From the NCBI GenBank assembly GCA_030704615.1, contig CM060734.1, forward strand, positions 16,924,001 to 16,988,000: 64,000 nucleotides of DNA. The letters are read 5' to 3'. This stretch comes from Takakia lepidozioides (lineage: Eukaryota > Streptophyta > Takakiopsida > Takakiales > Takakiaceae). The notes beneath the pieces were generated by a model. That model was not told where the DNA came from. It saw nothing but the letters and a program-made list of their open reading frames with translations, and ran no database searches. The position numbers were made by a program, and so were the translations under genes. Shown here one piece after another: positions 22,901 through 34,195 of this stretch (positions are counted from its first letter, which is position 1; every line of letters begins with the position of its first letter).

Positions 22901-25108
22901 GGAAAGACTGAAAGCAGAGGAGGCAGCCAAGCAGAAAGTACTGAGAAAGTCAGCCAAGGTGGCAGCGTTGGCGAAGGAGCAGATGGAGAAGCAGGCAGCT
23001 GAGCAGCCCAAGGACAGGAAGAAAAGAACGCGCAAACAGGGGCAAGAGACGAAGACCCCCACACCCAAGAAGAAGAAGCAGCAACATAGTCAGCCAGATG
23101 ATGAGGATTCCGACGACGATTTCCAGCAGGATAACACCCAGGGGGCCACACCTCGTCCGAAAATTCACAAGGGCCAGCGCTCCGGGGGTTCGTCTGCAAA
23201 GAGATCACTATGCGAGGATGCACCTGGCAGACCCTACCGTGCGGTGCTCATTGCGGGCAGGGAAGTCCTCAAAACACCCACAATTGTGGAGTGTGGTAAT
23301 GAAAATTTCCTAACTGCTCTGACCAGAAGGCTGGAGATAACAAGATTGAGGAAGGCGATCGAGGCCCACCAGGGGAAGGGGAAGAGGAAGGCCACTGGCA
23401 ATGATATGGAGGACACTCCTGGCTACACAAAGATGATGGAGTATTTTGTGGCGATGAGCCACGGCAAAAAGAGCACAGTCGGGGGCAGGGCGGTGAAAGC
23501 CTCCATCGACATGGTCCTTGTGGATATCCCGGATGGGCAGGAGATACTGGGCTGGGCTCACTACCGTGGTGGGACAAGTACGACAAAAGATACTGGAGCC
23601 ACACATTCGGGTTCGACGCCAACATGTTGGACGACGCTGGCTGTGTTGTTGTGCTAGCAGCCGATGGAGAAGTCACTGAGAATGATATCAAAGTATGGAC
23701 GGGGAGAAGTGTAGCACCCATCCTGAAAAAGATCTGGACTTGCATCAACACGCAGGGTCTTCTAAACGATGGCCAAAAGGTATGCTGTGGTTCTCCTCTG
23801 CTATGCCGATTTCTGCGCCGAAATTGCCCATGTACGTGTAGGCCACCTCTGACGTTTTCATTTCCTTCTTTGCAGACTCTTATCTTTCAGGCATTCTGCT
23901 TCGTGAAGGAACATTCGAAATTCAAATTACGTCAAGCAAGAAGACTTGTTGATTCCACAGTTGATCCACTGGAGTATAACGTCCTCTTCAACCATGTGGG
24001 AGAGAAGGACATGCTTTGTGATTTGTCGGGCAAGCCGTGGAGGTATGGCAGGACCAGGAGTCCAGCATTCATCCAGACGCTCTTGGAAACGTGTATGGAT
24101 GTTGAAGGCAAGGTCCTCGACGTCACTGCAAATACAGGTGAGAGCGTTAAGTGATTGCGGCACCGAAATTGACACCATTTCCGATTGTGTATGTTTGCTT
24201 GTGCGAGGAAGCGACTCATTCTTGAGTTTGGCTGTGCTTGTGTCGTATGAATTCGCAGGTGCCTGTATGTGGGCGGGAAGGATGTCCAACCGATTTGTGT
24301 TCTCATTTGAGGGGGATACGGTCTTGTACGATTTCAATTTGGTGGGCCTACAGCGTCTGCCTCCGACTGAGGATCCCAAAAACGCAGAAGAGGACGTGGA
24401 AGGGGAGGAGGAAGAGGAAGAGGAGGAAGTCCAGGAAATTCGTACGATGCAGGGGCGCCCGAAGCCGCTTCCTCCAATGTCTGTCTTCGAGTGAGTTGCA
24501 CCATAGTAATTGTATTGGTTTCAGTTGTAGGGACCATGCAACCTGCCGATGATTCCCTGTTTGAATGCTCTAATGTGCTTCATTCTATGTTTGTGCGTAC
24601 ACTCAGCCTTGCAGAGTCGTCCGACGAGGAAATGCTGGGAGACTTGCCCGAATCGGACCCTGTTGCAGAGGAGGAGACAGAATCGCATCGGCCATTCTTT
24701 GCCAGAAAATCGTTTATCGCGAGTCCCTAGAAGCCCTTGTTTCTTCCAGCCTATGCAGACACGGCTGCCAGAGAAGCCATCAGGAGGGAGGATAGGCCTA
24801 CTTGGTTTGAGCAATTGATATTCGGGAATGAGCACATAATTATAATGAGGTGTGAGGCCAAACATAGAATTGTGAAAGGCAGAGTAGGCAAGTTCGTCAT
24901 AGAATCCGCGTCCGAGAGCGAGGGGGATGATGAGGACAGTTCCGCACCCAGGTGGACAGTTCCGGCTAGTGAGGATGGTATTTTTGAGGGGAGGGCTTCT
25001 CAGAGTAACAGCGGTAGCGGCAATGCAGGTTCGGAGGCAGGTGGAAGGCAGCCATCCTTGCATGAGGCCGGGGATGCATCGGACAGTGATCGCGGATCCT
25101 CACCATAG
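19948..25108 (+). pseudogene. Large multi-exon gene of E1, ParB-like and methyltransferase-like
   Basis: The start is ATG at 19948 (MKHSDSIEFVEGQATPAKRR). The first exon is spliced from 20103 to the CAG before 20181. Likely introns with GT/AG ends also lie near 21557-21600, 21930-22001, 22132-22212, 22430-22643, 23782-23877, 24140-24259 and 24491-24612. One exon contains KMFFVWDGNHRMLAWTEY, like the DGNHR motif of ParB-type folds. Later exons have a lysine-rich nuclear-type stretch (near 23010-23080), MVLVDIPDG, and KVLDVTANTG followed by FVFSFEGD. That order resembles an amino-methyltransferase with a diverged catalytic loop. In-frame stops lie at 20855, about 21612, about 21741, about 22229 and 24728, plus a frameshift near 23565. 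Function is inferred only. Confidence 0.55.
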
Positions 25109-25305
25109 CAAAGTCTCATTTGGATCTTTTTGTTGTACAGTTCTGAAACACTTAATGAAAATATTGACGATTTCAAAAATCATTGTGTTCAGACTGCATG
25201 TCCGATTCCCTACATTTCTTCCGGCAACCTAAATGTATAATAAAAGCAGAAGAGACACAAACTTAAGTAAAGAACCCTACAAGTAAATTATGCAATTCCG
25301 CGGAT

Positions 25306-25370
25306 GCCCGCTCATGAGCTCATGGGCTCATAGGCTCATGGGCTCATGGGCTCATGAAATAGTAAACCTC
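25306..25370 (-). repeat. E1 right terminal inverted repeat
   Basis: The reverse complement reads GAGGTTTACTATTTCATGAG and continues with CCATGAGC repeats to GAGCGGGCAT. It pairs with 11922-11966. The same end sequence, with TTTGT for TTTAC, closes E2 at 49812. Confidence 0.8.
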
Positions 25371-26300
25371 CGATAGGGGGTTGCAAAGGCTTGCAGTTGG
25401 GCAAGAGGGGAATCCACCAGACCTATGTCGTGTAAGGAGAGACCTTTCTGAACAGAAGCCAACTCAGATAAAGGTGAGGCAGGCAACCTAGCTAAGACTT
25501 GCCCCTTACAAATGGTAATGCCAATACGCTCAGGATTAGCCACCAACAGTCTCACTTCACCCTTGAAACCTCTATCAATCACTCCAGATGCAATCAGACA
25601 ACATTTTTGCAAGGTCAGCTTCTTCCAACCCTCCACCTCGATGTAATGGCCTTGCGGGCAAGCAAAAGCTAGACTAGAAGGAATCACACGTTGTGAAAAA
25701 GCAGGAATGACCAAGTCGACAGGAGCTGGGAGCAGCATTGTGTTCTTGGCCACTGGCAGAGGAGGACCAGATTTCTTACTTGGCAAAGGGAACTGCCATT
25801 GATAAAGACAGCCCTCGGGGGCTTGAAATTGACTGAATCTGGCCCAATTGTAGTGCTGGCCTACAGTTTCCTTCATGAGCTCAGCTTGCAATTTCAATCG
25901 AGAGTAATTGGCTAAAGAGGTACCAGCAGCTAAGGTGACAACGTTGAGGTTTACCTTATAAGGCTGGCCCTCACCATTGTGTAACCACATCACATTGCCC
26001 ATGATGTCCAGGCTAGCCTCTACCCCCTTCATCCAGTCAAGGCCCAGCAAAAGCTGCTCCCCCAAAGTGACAATATAGGTTAGCACCATTGTCTTGTCAC
26101 TGACACGGATAGGCACAGTAACCAAACCCATGGGTTCATAGGCTGTACCATCGGCTATGGTTACTTCCAACCCTTTTGCAGGCCGTAACTTGAGGCCTAA
26201 TATGCGTACAATGGAGAGTGGAATGGCAGACATGGTGCAGCCTGTGTCAATCACACATGAAAAAGAATGGTGGCCAATGTGACACTGAGTCATCAAGGGA
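25371..26300 (-). pseudogene. Protease region of G3
   Basis: This is a retropepsin-like domain. SFSCVIDTGCTMSAIP supplies the D-T-G active site, and GEQLLLGLDWMKG is the second conserved segment. A long C-terminal part (VIPAFSQRVIPSSLAF, then GVIDRGFKGEVRLLV) resembles a dUTPase-like or protease-linker fold, but this is not certain. Upstream it meets element A at the TSD. The gag frame read through the restored site ends in TGA while protease continues in another phase. That would fit a gag-pol frameshift or a mutation. Downstream it meets E1. Confidence 0.78.
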
Positions 26301-26305
26301 TGTAT
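26301..26305 (+). repeat. Target-site duplication of element A, left copy
   Basis: TGTAT here and at 38704-38708 flank the two LTRs. Five bases is the usual gypsy integrase staggered-cut length. Confidence 0.85.
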
Positions 26306-27232
26306 TGTTAGAGGACTGTCTGGGACTTAGACACTTATACGGGATCTGTGGGGTACCCTTAATTTTTGCACAGACTGAGACCAACAGGAGCCTTAGGGGT
26401 GATAGTAGCGCACTTTAGAGGGGGGTTACACAGCCCGTCACAGCCAACATAGCTCGTCACAGCCCGACACAGCCCATCACAGCCAACACAGCCCGTCACA
26501 GTCCGACACAGCCGACACAGCCAGACACAGCCAACACAGCTCGTCACAGTCCGAACAGCTTGACACAGCTGTCACGACCATAGGGAACGGATAGCAGGAC
26601 AGGGAACGACTATGGGGAACAACATCTGCGAATGGAACATGTTAGTACACGGATGACGGTTAGAGAGGGAAACGGTTAGAACAACGGGTAGGAAGATAAA
26701 GCCAGGAGCGAGGACGGGAGAAGGGCACTTCTTGGGGAATCACTGGGAGAGGGGACTTCGGACATCACGGGATGAAAGGAGGAGAGAGCGCATCTCTGAG
26801 CGGAAGGAGGGAGAGCACAGAGTAGGAGGAGGGCGATCTGTTGATGCTTAATGAATGCAAGCAGTAGAGTTGTAATGTAGAGCAGATTAGAGACTCCATG
26901 GCTTCAGCCTGATACTCGATAGATATTAATCTGATACATACTTCATACTCACACTGTGTAGAGAGATCTGAGTGAAGCTGTGGAATAAATGGATGAGTTG
27001 ATGGAATCCGATAGATTGCTGAAGCAAACTGATACTTAATTACCAACAGTAAGGTAACTAGCTAACATGAATGCGGGAAGGAAAACAAATAGGAAACACC
27101 CCCATGATACACTAGCTGTAGGTCATGACTGATTGTTCTGAGCGGGCTGAGTACTTAGAGATTTCCAACTCTTCTATCTTGGAGTTTCCGCCTCGGATAG
27201 CGAAGGGATGGGTGAGTAAAACCCGCGTGACA
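26306..27232 (+). repeat. 5' LTR of element A
   Basis: It starts TGTTAGAGGACTG and ends CGCGTGACA. Near 26430-26575 it has a cluster of CAGCCCGTCACAGCC-type repeats, the complement of GGCTGTGAC. It is almost identical to 37738-38703 except for a 39-base difference in repeat number, which suggests fairly recent insertion. Confidence 0.92.
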
Positions 27233-27820
27233 TTTGGCGACCATACTGGGGAACTGGGTCATGAACAACCAGATGTGACAGGCATCTGGTGGGATCATGG
27301 TGGTTGGAGAATTAAAGAATTTGATGTGAATCAAATTCCTTGTGAAACTGAGAAGGAAAGATTATCCAAACGATTCTTTCAAAGGTTCTTGGAATTGCCA
27401 GACGGTTGTAAGGAAAACATTCTTAAGAGAGTGCATGATGCTGACCCTGAATGGGGACTGGAGAAAGGAGTGATAAAGATTTATCAGGTGGCCTGTAGAG
27501 GAAGAGCACGTTGGTTACCAACACTGGTTTATGTGATAGCATTGCTATCCATTAAGCGAGTAGAGTTTGAAGGCTAGGAAGAAAGAAAGGTGAATGTGTA
27601 TACTCATATGCATGAAGAGCTTGTACTGGTAAAGAATTGGATTCCAGAGGATATTTTGTGGATCAAACTCACACCAAGAACAACTTTCCAGACTTGTTTG
27701 CCATATGGTTATATGGTAACGGAGACTTCTAGTATAGCCAAGGGTGCATTAAAGCTAGAAAGAAACCCAGGCATATACGAGAGATATTACAGAAGAGAGT
27801 TTTGGTTATTGCCACATTAA
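27125..27820 (+). pseudogene. N-terminal ORF of element A, begins inside the LTR
   Basis: The ATG is at 27125, 108 bases before the LTR end, and the frame crosses the PBS. It matches the element B protein at 6701-7423. A TAG near 27575 replaces the tryptophan codon present in B (TGG to TAG), after which homology continues from 27590. No domain is recognised. Confidence 0.6.
27235..27252 (+). other. Primer-binding site of element A
   Basis: TGGCGACCATACTGGGG lies two bases after the LTR end. It is identical to the site in B. It lies inside the N-terminal reading frame. Confidence 0.6.
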
Positions 27821-28012
27821 AAGAAATGAAAGACATGGGACATGAGTGATTAAGGAGAAGCTAGACGCCAGAGATATTCAGCAAAAAGAGAAAGCTATCT
27901 GAAAGCTAATTATCCATATCTTTGGGAGAGAGGAATAGACATAGGGGAATCATCTGGACCTCTCACACCATTAAGATCAAAGAGTACATCACCCATACCG
28001 GAAGAACTAGAG

Positions 28013-28811
28013 TTGGATGCCACTCATTCTTTTTCTTTGCAAGAAAGATTAAGGGAATTGGTACGGGAAGAAGATCAATCACGAGGTGAAAGATCTGAGG
28101 TACATCCCTGGATAAAAGATTTGACAGAAATCTTTGATAAGAGTTGGCATGGAACACCAAAAGCAGGAACTCCAGTTTCTGAAGCGGAAGGTGAAAAAGG
28201 AGGAGAGGATGTGGCAGAGCCAACGGAGAGTTCAGACTCTCCAACAACATTGCAGTTGAGTTACATGAGTGAAGAAGAAACCCAAGGGCAGAACTTGGAG
28301 GATGAAAACAGAGAGAAGAAATTGGAAGAGGAAGAGTATGAAGAAGTAGACCCAACAGCTGAGGTTGAGACTACAACCAGGACATCCCAACCCGTTGGAC
28401 CTGGATCAAGTGGAGCACTTGGATCACAGGCCAACGAAGGTGTCGGCTCAGGGGGATCAGGCGGGCTGCCTGGATCTGGCTCTGGGGGACAGGGAGTGTG
28501 GGAAGTAGTGCAACTGAAGCTGGGAATACTGTGAATATCTCGGGGCCAGTAGTAGGGAGTGCTCAAGGGCCACCACTTGGTGGAAGATCCACCACAACAA
28601 CAACAGGTCCTGAAGGACCAGCACCAGCAAGGGTGCCACCACCTGTCAGTGGGCAGAAGGTAGGGCCACAGATGGCATTACAACCAACACGGGCAAAACC
28701 ACCTTTTCCAATATATTCAGGAAAAGGGGATCCCGATGTACACATTAGCCAATTTGAGCACATGTGTATAGTGAACAATGAGAATGGCGATGATGCCAAG
28801 ATGAGATTGTT
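28013..28811 (+). pseudogene. Gag of element A, first part
   Basis: An acidic, then glycine-rich, segment is followed after a frame change near 28500 by the start of the capsid region (GPQMALQPTRAKPPFPIYSG and HISQFEHMCIVNNENGDDAK). It is cut at 28811 by the insert and resumes at 32169. It is equivalent to 6342-5730 in B. Confidence 0.75.
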
Positions 28812-28844
28812 GTTTATGGGGTAGAGTCCAGCATGCCAATCGAG

Positions 28845-29219
28845 ACAGAAATCCCATCTCTATGATTGGTCATTACCGAACGGTTGGCGACATTAGAGTC
28901 ATTAAAGGAACGACTCGAGATGTTGGAAGGACTGGATGAACTCCGGCAAGCAGCAGCTCAACATATTGAGGCAGTGCAACGACAAAGGAAGGCTTGCTTT
29001 GATGCTAAGCGCAAAAAGAGAATCTTCAATCCATGAGATCTTGTACTATTATTCGACAGTCGGAACGAGGATTTCAAAGCCAAGTTTGACTCATACTGGA
29101 TGGGCCCTTATCTCGTCAAGACAGTCTTTGACAATGACTCATTACAACTAGAGACACTAAGGGGAGTGGAGTTCCCCAATGTGGTGAACGGTGTCCGGTG
29201 CAAGCACTACTACATGTGA
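28845..29219 (+). pseudogene. Integrase C-terminus of another gypsy element
   Basis: The translation gives DELRQAAAQHIEAVQRQRKA, then KRRIFNP-like, FDSYWMGPYLVKTVFDN (GPY-type module) and CKHYYM at the end. One TGA interrupts it near 29036. It belongs to neither A/B, D nor G3. The upstream part is absent, so this is the 3' end of a truncated element followed by its LTR. Confidence 0.65.
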
Positions 29220-29297
29220 GTTCCATTAACCAATGAACTATTTTCCCCCACTAAGGGAGAGATCTTTAGGATTTCGTCCTGGTTTGTCGGAAGGAAA

Positions 29298-31480
29298 TGT
29301 TGGTATTTCTTATCCATTGACTCATTGGTTATTGGAGCTCCACAATGAGGTGGAGTGCGGGGCAACTAAGTTGCAATAATCCAATGAAACTTCTCCAATG
29401 GGAAGAAGTCAGTAGGGCTCTTACCCAAATAGGTTATTGACACCCTTTCTTGGAGTTCCAAGGGTAGATCTTGGGATGTGGGGCAACGCAGTTGCATTAA
29501 AGAGGTGGTCTGTTCTCCAGAGTGAATTTTCGGGTAGTTATTGGAATCCACAAGGACAGACCTTGGGATGCGGGGCACATAGAGTGCAGTAATCTAACCC
29601 ACCTTGTAGAATTAGAATTTGTTTGATATGACATAAGCTATGAAAGCTATGACCATCCAATTGCCAAGTAGAAGACTTCATACATCTTCGTTACTAATCA
29701 CGTGTTGTGAGTTTCTTTTCTTCTTCACCAAGTGAAGAACCACAGGTGCAGGAATGGGAACAATGGGTTGCTAATATATGCATTCTTGTTCAATGCACAC
29801 TGTCGATCATCATTTGTTTTCTTATCACAGAGTAAATCTGTGTTTGCTCAAGCATATCTCGAGAAAAAGTAAATGCTTGTTGTATCAAGCATTCTGCAGT
29901 ATACTGATGCTCCCTGCATGGAGCACAACGACTTCTCGCACGGGGATTCTAACCTTAAACTTTTTGTCATTTTCACCTTACCCCGTTGCAGCATTCCTCG
30001 TAGAGAGAGAAAAGTTAGAAGCAGTGAGGGGGTAAAAGGTGAGTTGTAGAGCAGTGGTTGCTGCTCCCTTCACATGAGTGAAGGGCGTCAGGCACAGGAA
30101 AACCCAGAAGGGCTTGTGACCTCTTCAGATAGAACGATACATTGTTCTAGAGTATAGTCCTCTGAGGTTCAGAATGGATCCAATCGTTTCTTAGGTCAAG
30201 AATTCCATCATGAGCTCTGCGAAATCCATAAGAGGTCCCTGCGAGTCATGAACCAAGTTAGATTGTAGTTAGAAATGGTGCGTCTATTTCATGGGTAGTG
30301 CGGGACAACTGGAGGGGACTCCGGACAACCTATGACTCAGTGGTCAAAGACCCCAGAGCCATCACCAGGGATTTGATTTCCAAAAATACCACAAAATCTG
30401 TGTGTAGCGAAAATACGACGAATGGCGAGAAGCGCAACTTTTTACCACCGATGGAGCTGAGAATTTACAGGCTGATACAGGGTATATAATTGTAGTTTGT
30501 CACCAAGTTTCGTGATTAATAGAGCTGATTAGCAGCGGGGCCAAATTATTGAGTCGACGGCACTCACGGGGCCTATTATTTGCATTTCTACTTCGTGGAT
30601 GGATGAAAAATCCTGGAATTCGCCTTGAGGTGCTGGATGGATCAAATGACAACTTGCGCCAACTGGTCATCCAATTGGATGGATGAAAAACCAGCTTTCA
30701 TTTGCCTCTAAGACTTTTCATCCATGTTGAATATTATATTATAGATCCTCCAAGGAAACAATAGTTTAATGAATATTTTCCATTAGTTTATTAGGCTCAA
30801 AAACAGTATAAAAGAAGGGCAAGGCTTCCCTTGTTCTTCATCTAGTTCTTTCTCTTGCTTAGTTTCTTCTCGTTGTTGTACTGTTGTTAGTTTGAGGCTT
30901 GAGGAGGCTAGATCCTAGGGAGTAGAGCTTGAAGCTCCCTAGTTAGGTAGAATTCTTGTGAGCTAAGGCAAGTGGCCTAGCTTGTGGGCTTTTGAGCCAT
31001 TTCATTTGTGAAGGAAGAGGGCAATTTCATGTAGAGGAAAGTGACTTGAGGACAAGTAGGAGGCCTGGTGTGGACTTATGGACGAGAGCCCAAGTGGAGG
31101 CTGCATAGAGTACCATTACTTGAGTCGATAGAGTATCCCAAGCACTCTCGCATAGAAAGGTCGATCCCATCTTACCATTTCACCATTTATGTATGTAATT
31201 CATTTATTTTCCAAGCAAAGGTTGAAATTGAAAATCTGATTTAGGCTCTTCAAAAGAGGAGAGTGCATTGTGGAATCCCACTATTTCATGTCTAGAATTG
31301 ACAAGGGGAAGAACCCCATAGCTTATTGGAAATGGTACCAATAGAGGCTTGTATTTGAATTGTTTGAAGAAGGAATTTTTGTGTTTGATTACTAATTTGA
31401 AATATAGCCAGCTCTCGCAAAGATAGGCCAGTAGGCTGGATCTATGATATAAGGCCACTATAAGGTCACTATGTGCTAAT
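29298..31480 (+). repeat. Probable long LTR following the integrase fragment
   Basis: It begins TGTTGGTATTTC directly after a GGAAGGAAA purine run, as a 3' LTR should. It contains imperfect internal repeats such as GGAGTGCGGGGCAACTAAG and GGGATGTGGGGCAACGCAG, and a TATA box at 30807. The right boundary is a guess placed just before the run of C residues. Confidence 0.45.
30807..30814 (+). promoter_or_regulatory. TATA box in the LTR-like region
   Basis: TATAAAAG is followed about 30 bases later by a pyrimidine-rich CTTCATCTAGTTCTTTCTC stretch. This is a common arrangement for an LTR transcription start. Confidence 0.5.
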
Positions 31481-32168
31481 CCCCCCCCCCCCTAGCAAGC
31501 CATGGAGGCCTAGGGGAGGGTGGGTTGTATTTTTTTTGTCTTGGGGTTTGGGCGGGCTGATTTCGCTTGATAGCAGCTGCCCCAAGGTCGCAAGCAGCCC
31601 GGGAGGAGCCCGGAAAGTAGGCACTCAATTTCTAAAAGCGTGGAGACAGCCGTGGCCCAGCCACGACGTAGGGGGAGCGGGGCCCCAGCGCTGACCTTAA
31701 GTCGTACTGAGATCAAGTACATCATCCGCGTGGCTCAGGCGTGAGGCCCTGAAGCGTGCGAGCAGGGTGCGGGTCTTTACCCGCGGAATAACCAAAAGCT
31801 GAGACGGACCAGCGGACGCCGACGTTCACCGCAGCGGTCCACGGCTTGGACCCCTACGCTGTGAGCAGTGAGCTAGAGGCGGAGACCTCGAGAGACAAGG
31901 GAGGAGAGAAAGTACTCTGTCCTAAAAACTCGGCTACAGTGCGCATTTGTGTCAGAGCCCAAGGTAGATGATGACTTTTTCCACGGAGGGAAAACGCACC
32001 AGCGCCTTAAAATAATGTAAAGGGGTGAAATCTGGCTTGGACCCACCAGTGGTTATTTTATTATTTACGTATGCATGTTCAGGACTAACGAATGTAGTGG
32101 CAGGGATGAGCTCTTAGCGAGATTCATTCATCCGATAGGGCCGCGGTAGTTCCCCGCAGCAGGGAACG
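31481..32168. other. GC-rich segment of unknown origin
   Basis: It begins with about 13 C residues and is distinctly GC-rich with no long frame. It does not match other parts of the window. It could be a structured 5' leader of a non-LTR element or derived from an organellar or structural RNA gene, but I recognise neither. Confidence 0.3.
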
Positions 32169-33764
32169 GTTTCCTTGTTCACTTATCAAGAAAGCAAGTG
32201 AATGGTATGCGAGATTCCCTGATAATCATTTCCTAACCTGGAATGGCTTGAATACAGCATTCCGAAATAGGTTCAGGACAAGTAAAACTGAGGATGAAGT
32301 GTATGGAAGTTTACAACAGTTAAAGCAAAAGAAGCATGAAACTGTTGAGGAGTATATGGAAAAGATGGAATTGATGATGAAAAAGCTGGCTGCAGTACCA
32401 GCACCAGGTTTACAGAAGACTTGGTTTGTGAGTGGACTAAGACCAGAGTTGCAAAAGAAAGTGGATATGTTACCCCATAATACAGTGGAGGAGGCATTTG
32501 AAACTGCAAACAGAATTGAGCAATTGGGAATGCTCAGGAGAGAGAAAAAGGATGATGAGGACTCTGAGGATGAGTCAGATGAAGAAGAAGAGCAAGAACT
32601 AAAAAGAAGAGTAAGAGAAAGGAGAAGTTGAAGAGGGATAACTATGAGAAAAGATTGGAAGAAATCTTGAAGAAGTATGCCACAGAGGCTGCAACACATT
32701 GGAGGAAGGGTGTATGGTGTGCAAAGTGCCAGAATAAAGGCCATACCACCACAGAATGCCACATGAACGAGAAACATTGTACTATCTGTAAAATGGATAA
32801 CCATTCTACTGAGAATTGTTACTACAACAGAAGGACAGTTGCAAGAGAACCTAGGCAAGTAAGGGTGCATCAGGTGCAGCCCCAGCCAAGAAGAAACAAT
32901 GATCAGGACCACTATGGTAGGTCTGGTGGTTATAACAATGGCATGGAAGGGAGAGGTAATTCAAGAGGGAATTACCAAGGAAATTCCAGAGGCAACTATC
33001 AGGGTAATCCAAGGGGGAATTACCAGCCCGGGAATCAGGATTACAAAAATAATCCAAGAACAGACCAAGGGCGAGGACCCAATGGTGAAGAACTATGTTA
33101 CTATTGTAATCAGCCAGGACATCGCAAGGTAGCCTATTCATTCTGGATTAGACACCAGAATGAGATGAGAGCTCCTGTGAATGAGGGCCCAGTGGTGGCA
33201 GCTCACATGGTTAGGCCATGTGTTGTACCAGAAGTAAGTACAATGATAGTAACAAGAAGCAAAGCCAAACTAATACCTCCAGTAGTTGAGGAAGAGGATG
33301 ATAATGAAGGTCGCAGTGATATGCTTGAAGATGATGAGGCATGGAGAGATGAGAAGGAACTGCACAAGGAAGTGGCAGATACCATAAGGGAAATGCAGAA
33401 GAGTACTGATATTCCTGTGGCAAATTCCTCTGATTCTGATGGAGAAGAAGAAGTGAGTGAGGATGAAAGGAAGAAAGAAGATGCAGACATGCAGAGTAAT
33501 GAAGGGACTTTGGCTGAAGTAATATGCCAGACCAAAGCAGAGATTACCATTGGACAGCTATTGGCTGTGGCACCTTATTGTAGACACAGGCTATATCAAG
33601 CAATCAATCGAATTGCCCAGGAGACAGGAAACACAGACCTGAACAGCAATGTGACCAGTTATAATGTGAAGCCGGAAGGGCGAGAAACAGTCATGGACTT
33701 TGATGATTCTATGCCAGTAATCCAATTGAGAATTGGAAGCACAGAACTAACTACTCAGGAGTAA
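32169..33764 (+). pseudogene. Gag of element A, second part
   Basis: Gag resumes with SLIKKASEWYARFPDNHFLTW-type capsid sequence. It crosses a frame change near 32630 and continues through the CCHC clusters (CAKCQNKGHTTTEC, CTICKMDNHSTENC, CYYCNQPGHRKVAY, where the last cysteine is lost). It runs into the start of protease and ends at 33764. There about 26 bases that encode the DGG active site in B are deleted, which also shifts the frame. Confidence 0.78.
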
Positions 33765-34195
33765 ATATCATGACAGACCAATTAAGAAAGAAGCTTGGTC
33801 TAAGTAACATGAAACCAGCCCCATTTACAGTAACAATGGCAGATCAAAGAAGTGTACAGCCATTGGGATTAATAAGAGGAGTTAAGATACAGATACAGAA
33901 GATGATCTTTATGATCACAGTAACTGTGTAGATGGATGAAGTCATAGAGGCTTCCTCCTTATTATTGGGACGTCCGTGGCTGAAACAGGCCAGGGTATTC
34001 CATGACTGGAATTTTCAGTTACTAACAGTGCATAATGGGATGCACGAGATACAAATTACCACAAAGAAATATAGTAGATTACCTGCTACGAGAAGACCTC
34101 GAGGGGTCAGAGAGTATGACTGGAGATGAGGACTGGATGAGGAGCAGGAAGCTACCCTGTTTGCTGCACACCCAGAGTGGGAGCAGGTTGCAGAG

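Larger units (their letters stand above)
11922..25370 (+). mobile_element. E1: 13.4-kb TIR DNA transposon with palindrome arrays
   Basis: Both ends carry an inverted repeat containing TATT(T/C)CATGAGC followed by CATGAGCTCATGAG repeats and GAGCGGGCAT. CGATAGGG occurs at 11914-11921 and again at 25371-25378. Because the target is G-rich, the exact TSD length is ambiguous (8 to 11 bases). Gene content: a small plus-strand gene, a minus-strand SWIM transposase, a plus-strand multi-exon gene, and an array of GGCGCC palindromes between the last two. E2 (43103-49812) is a relative with the same ends and an 8-bp TSD. The superfamily is probably MULE-like, not certain. Confidence 0.85.
28812..32168 (+). 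mobile_element. Composite insert in gag of element A
   Basis: Element B shows the uninterrupted sequence, so the insert borders are clear to a few bases. GTTT or GGTTT occurs at both edges, but there is no clean TSD or TG...CA boundary. From left to right it holds an integrase C-terminus, a long LTR-like region with a TATA box, a run of C residues, and a GC-rich segment I cannot name. Confidence 0.7.
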
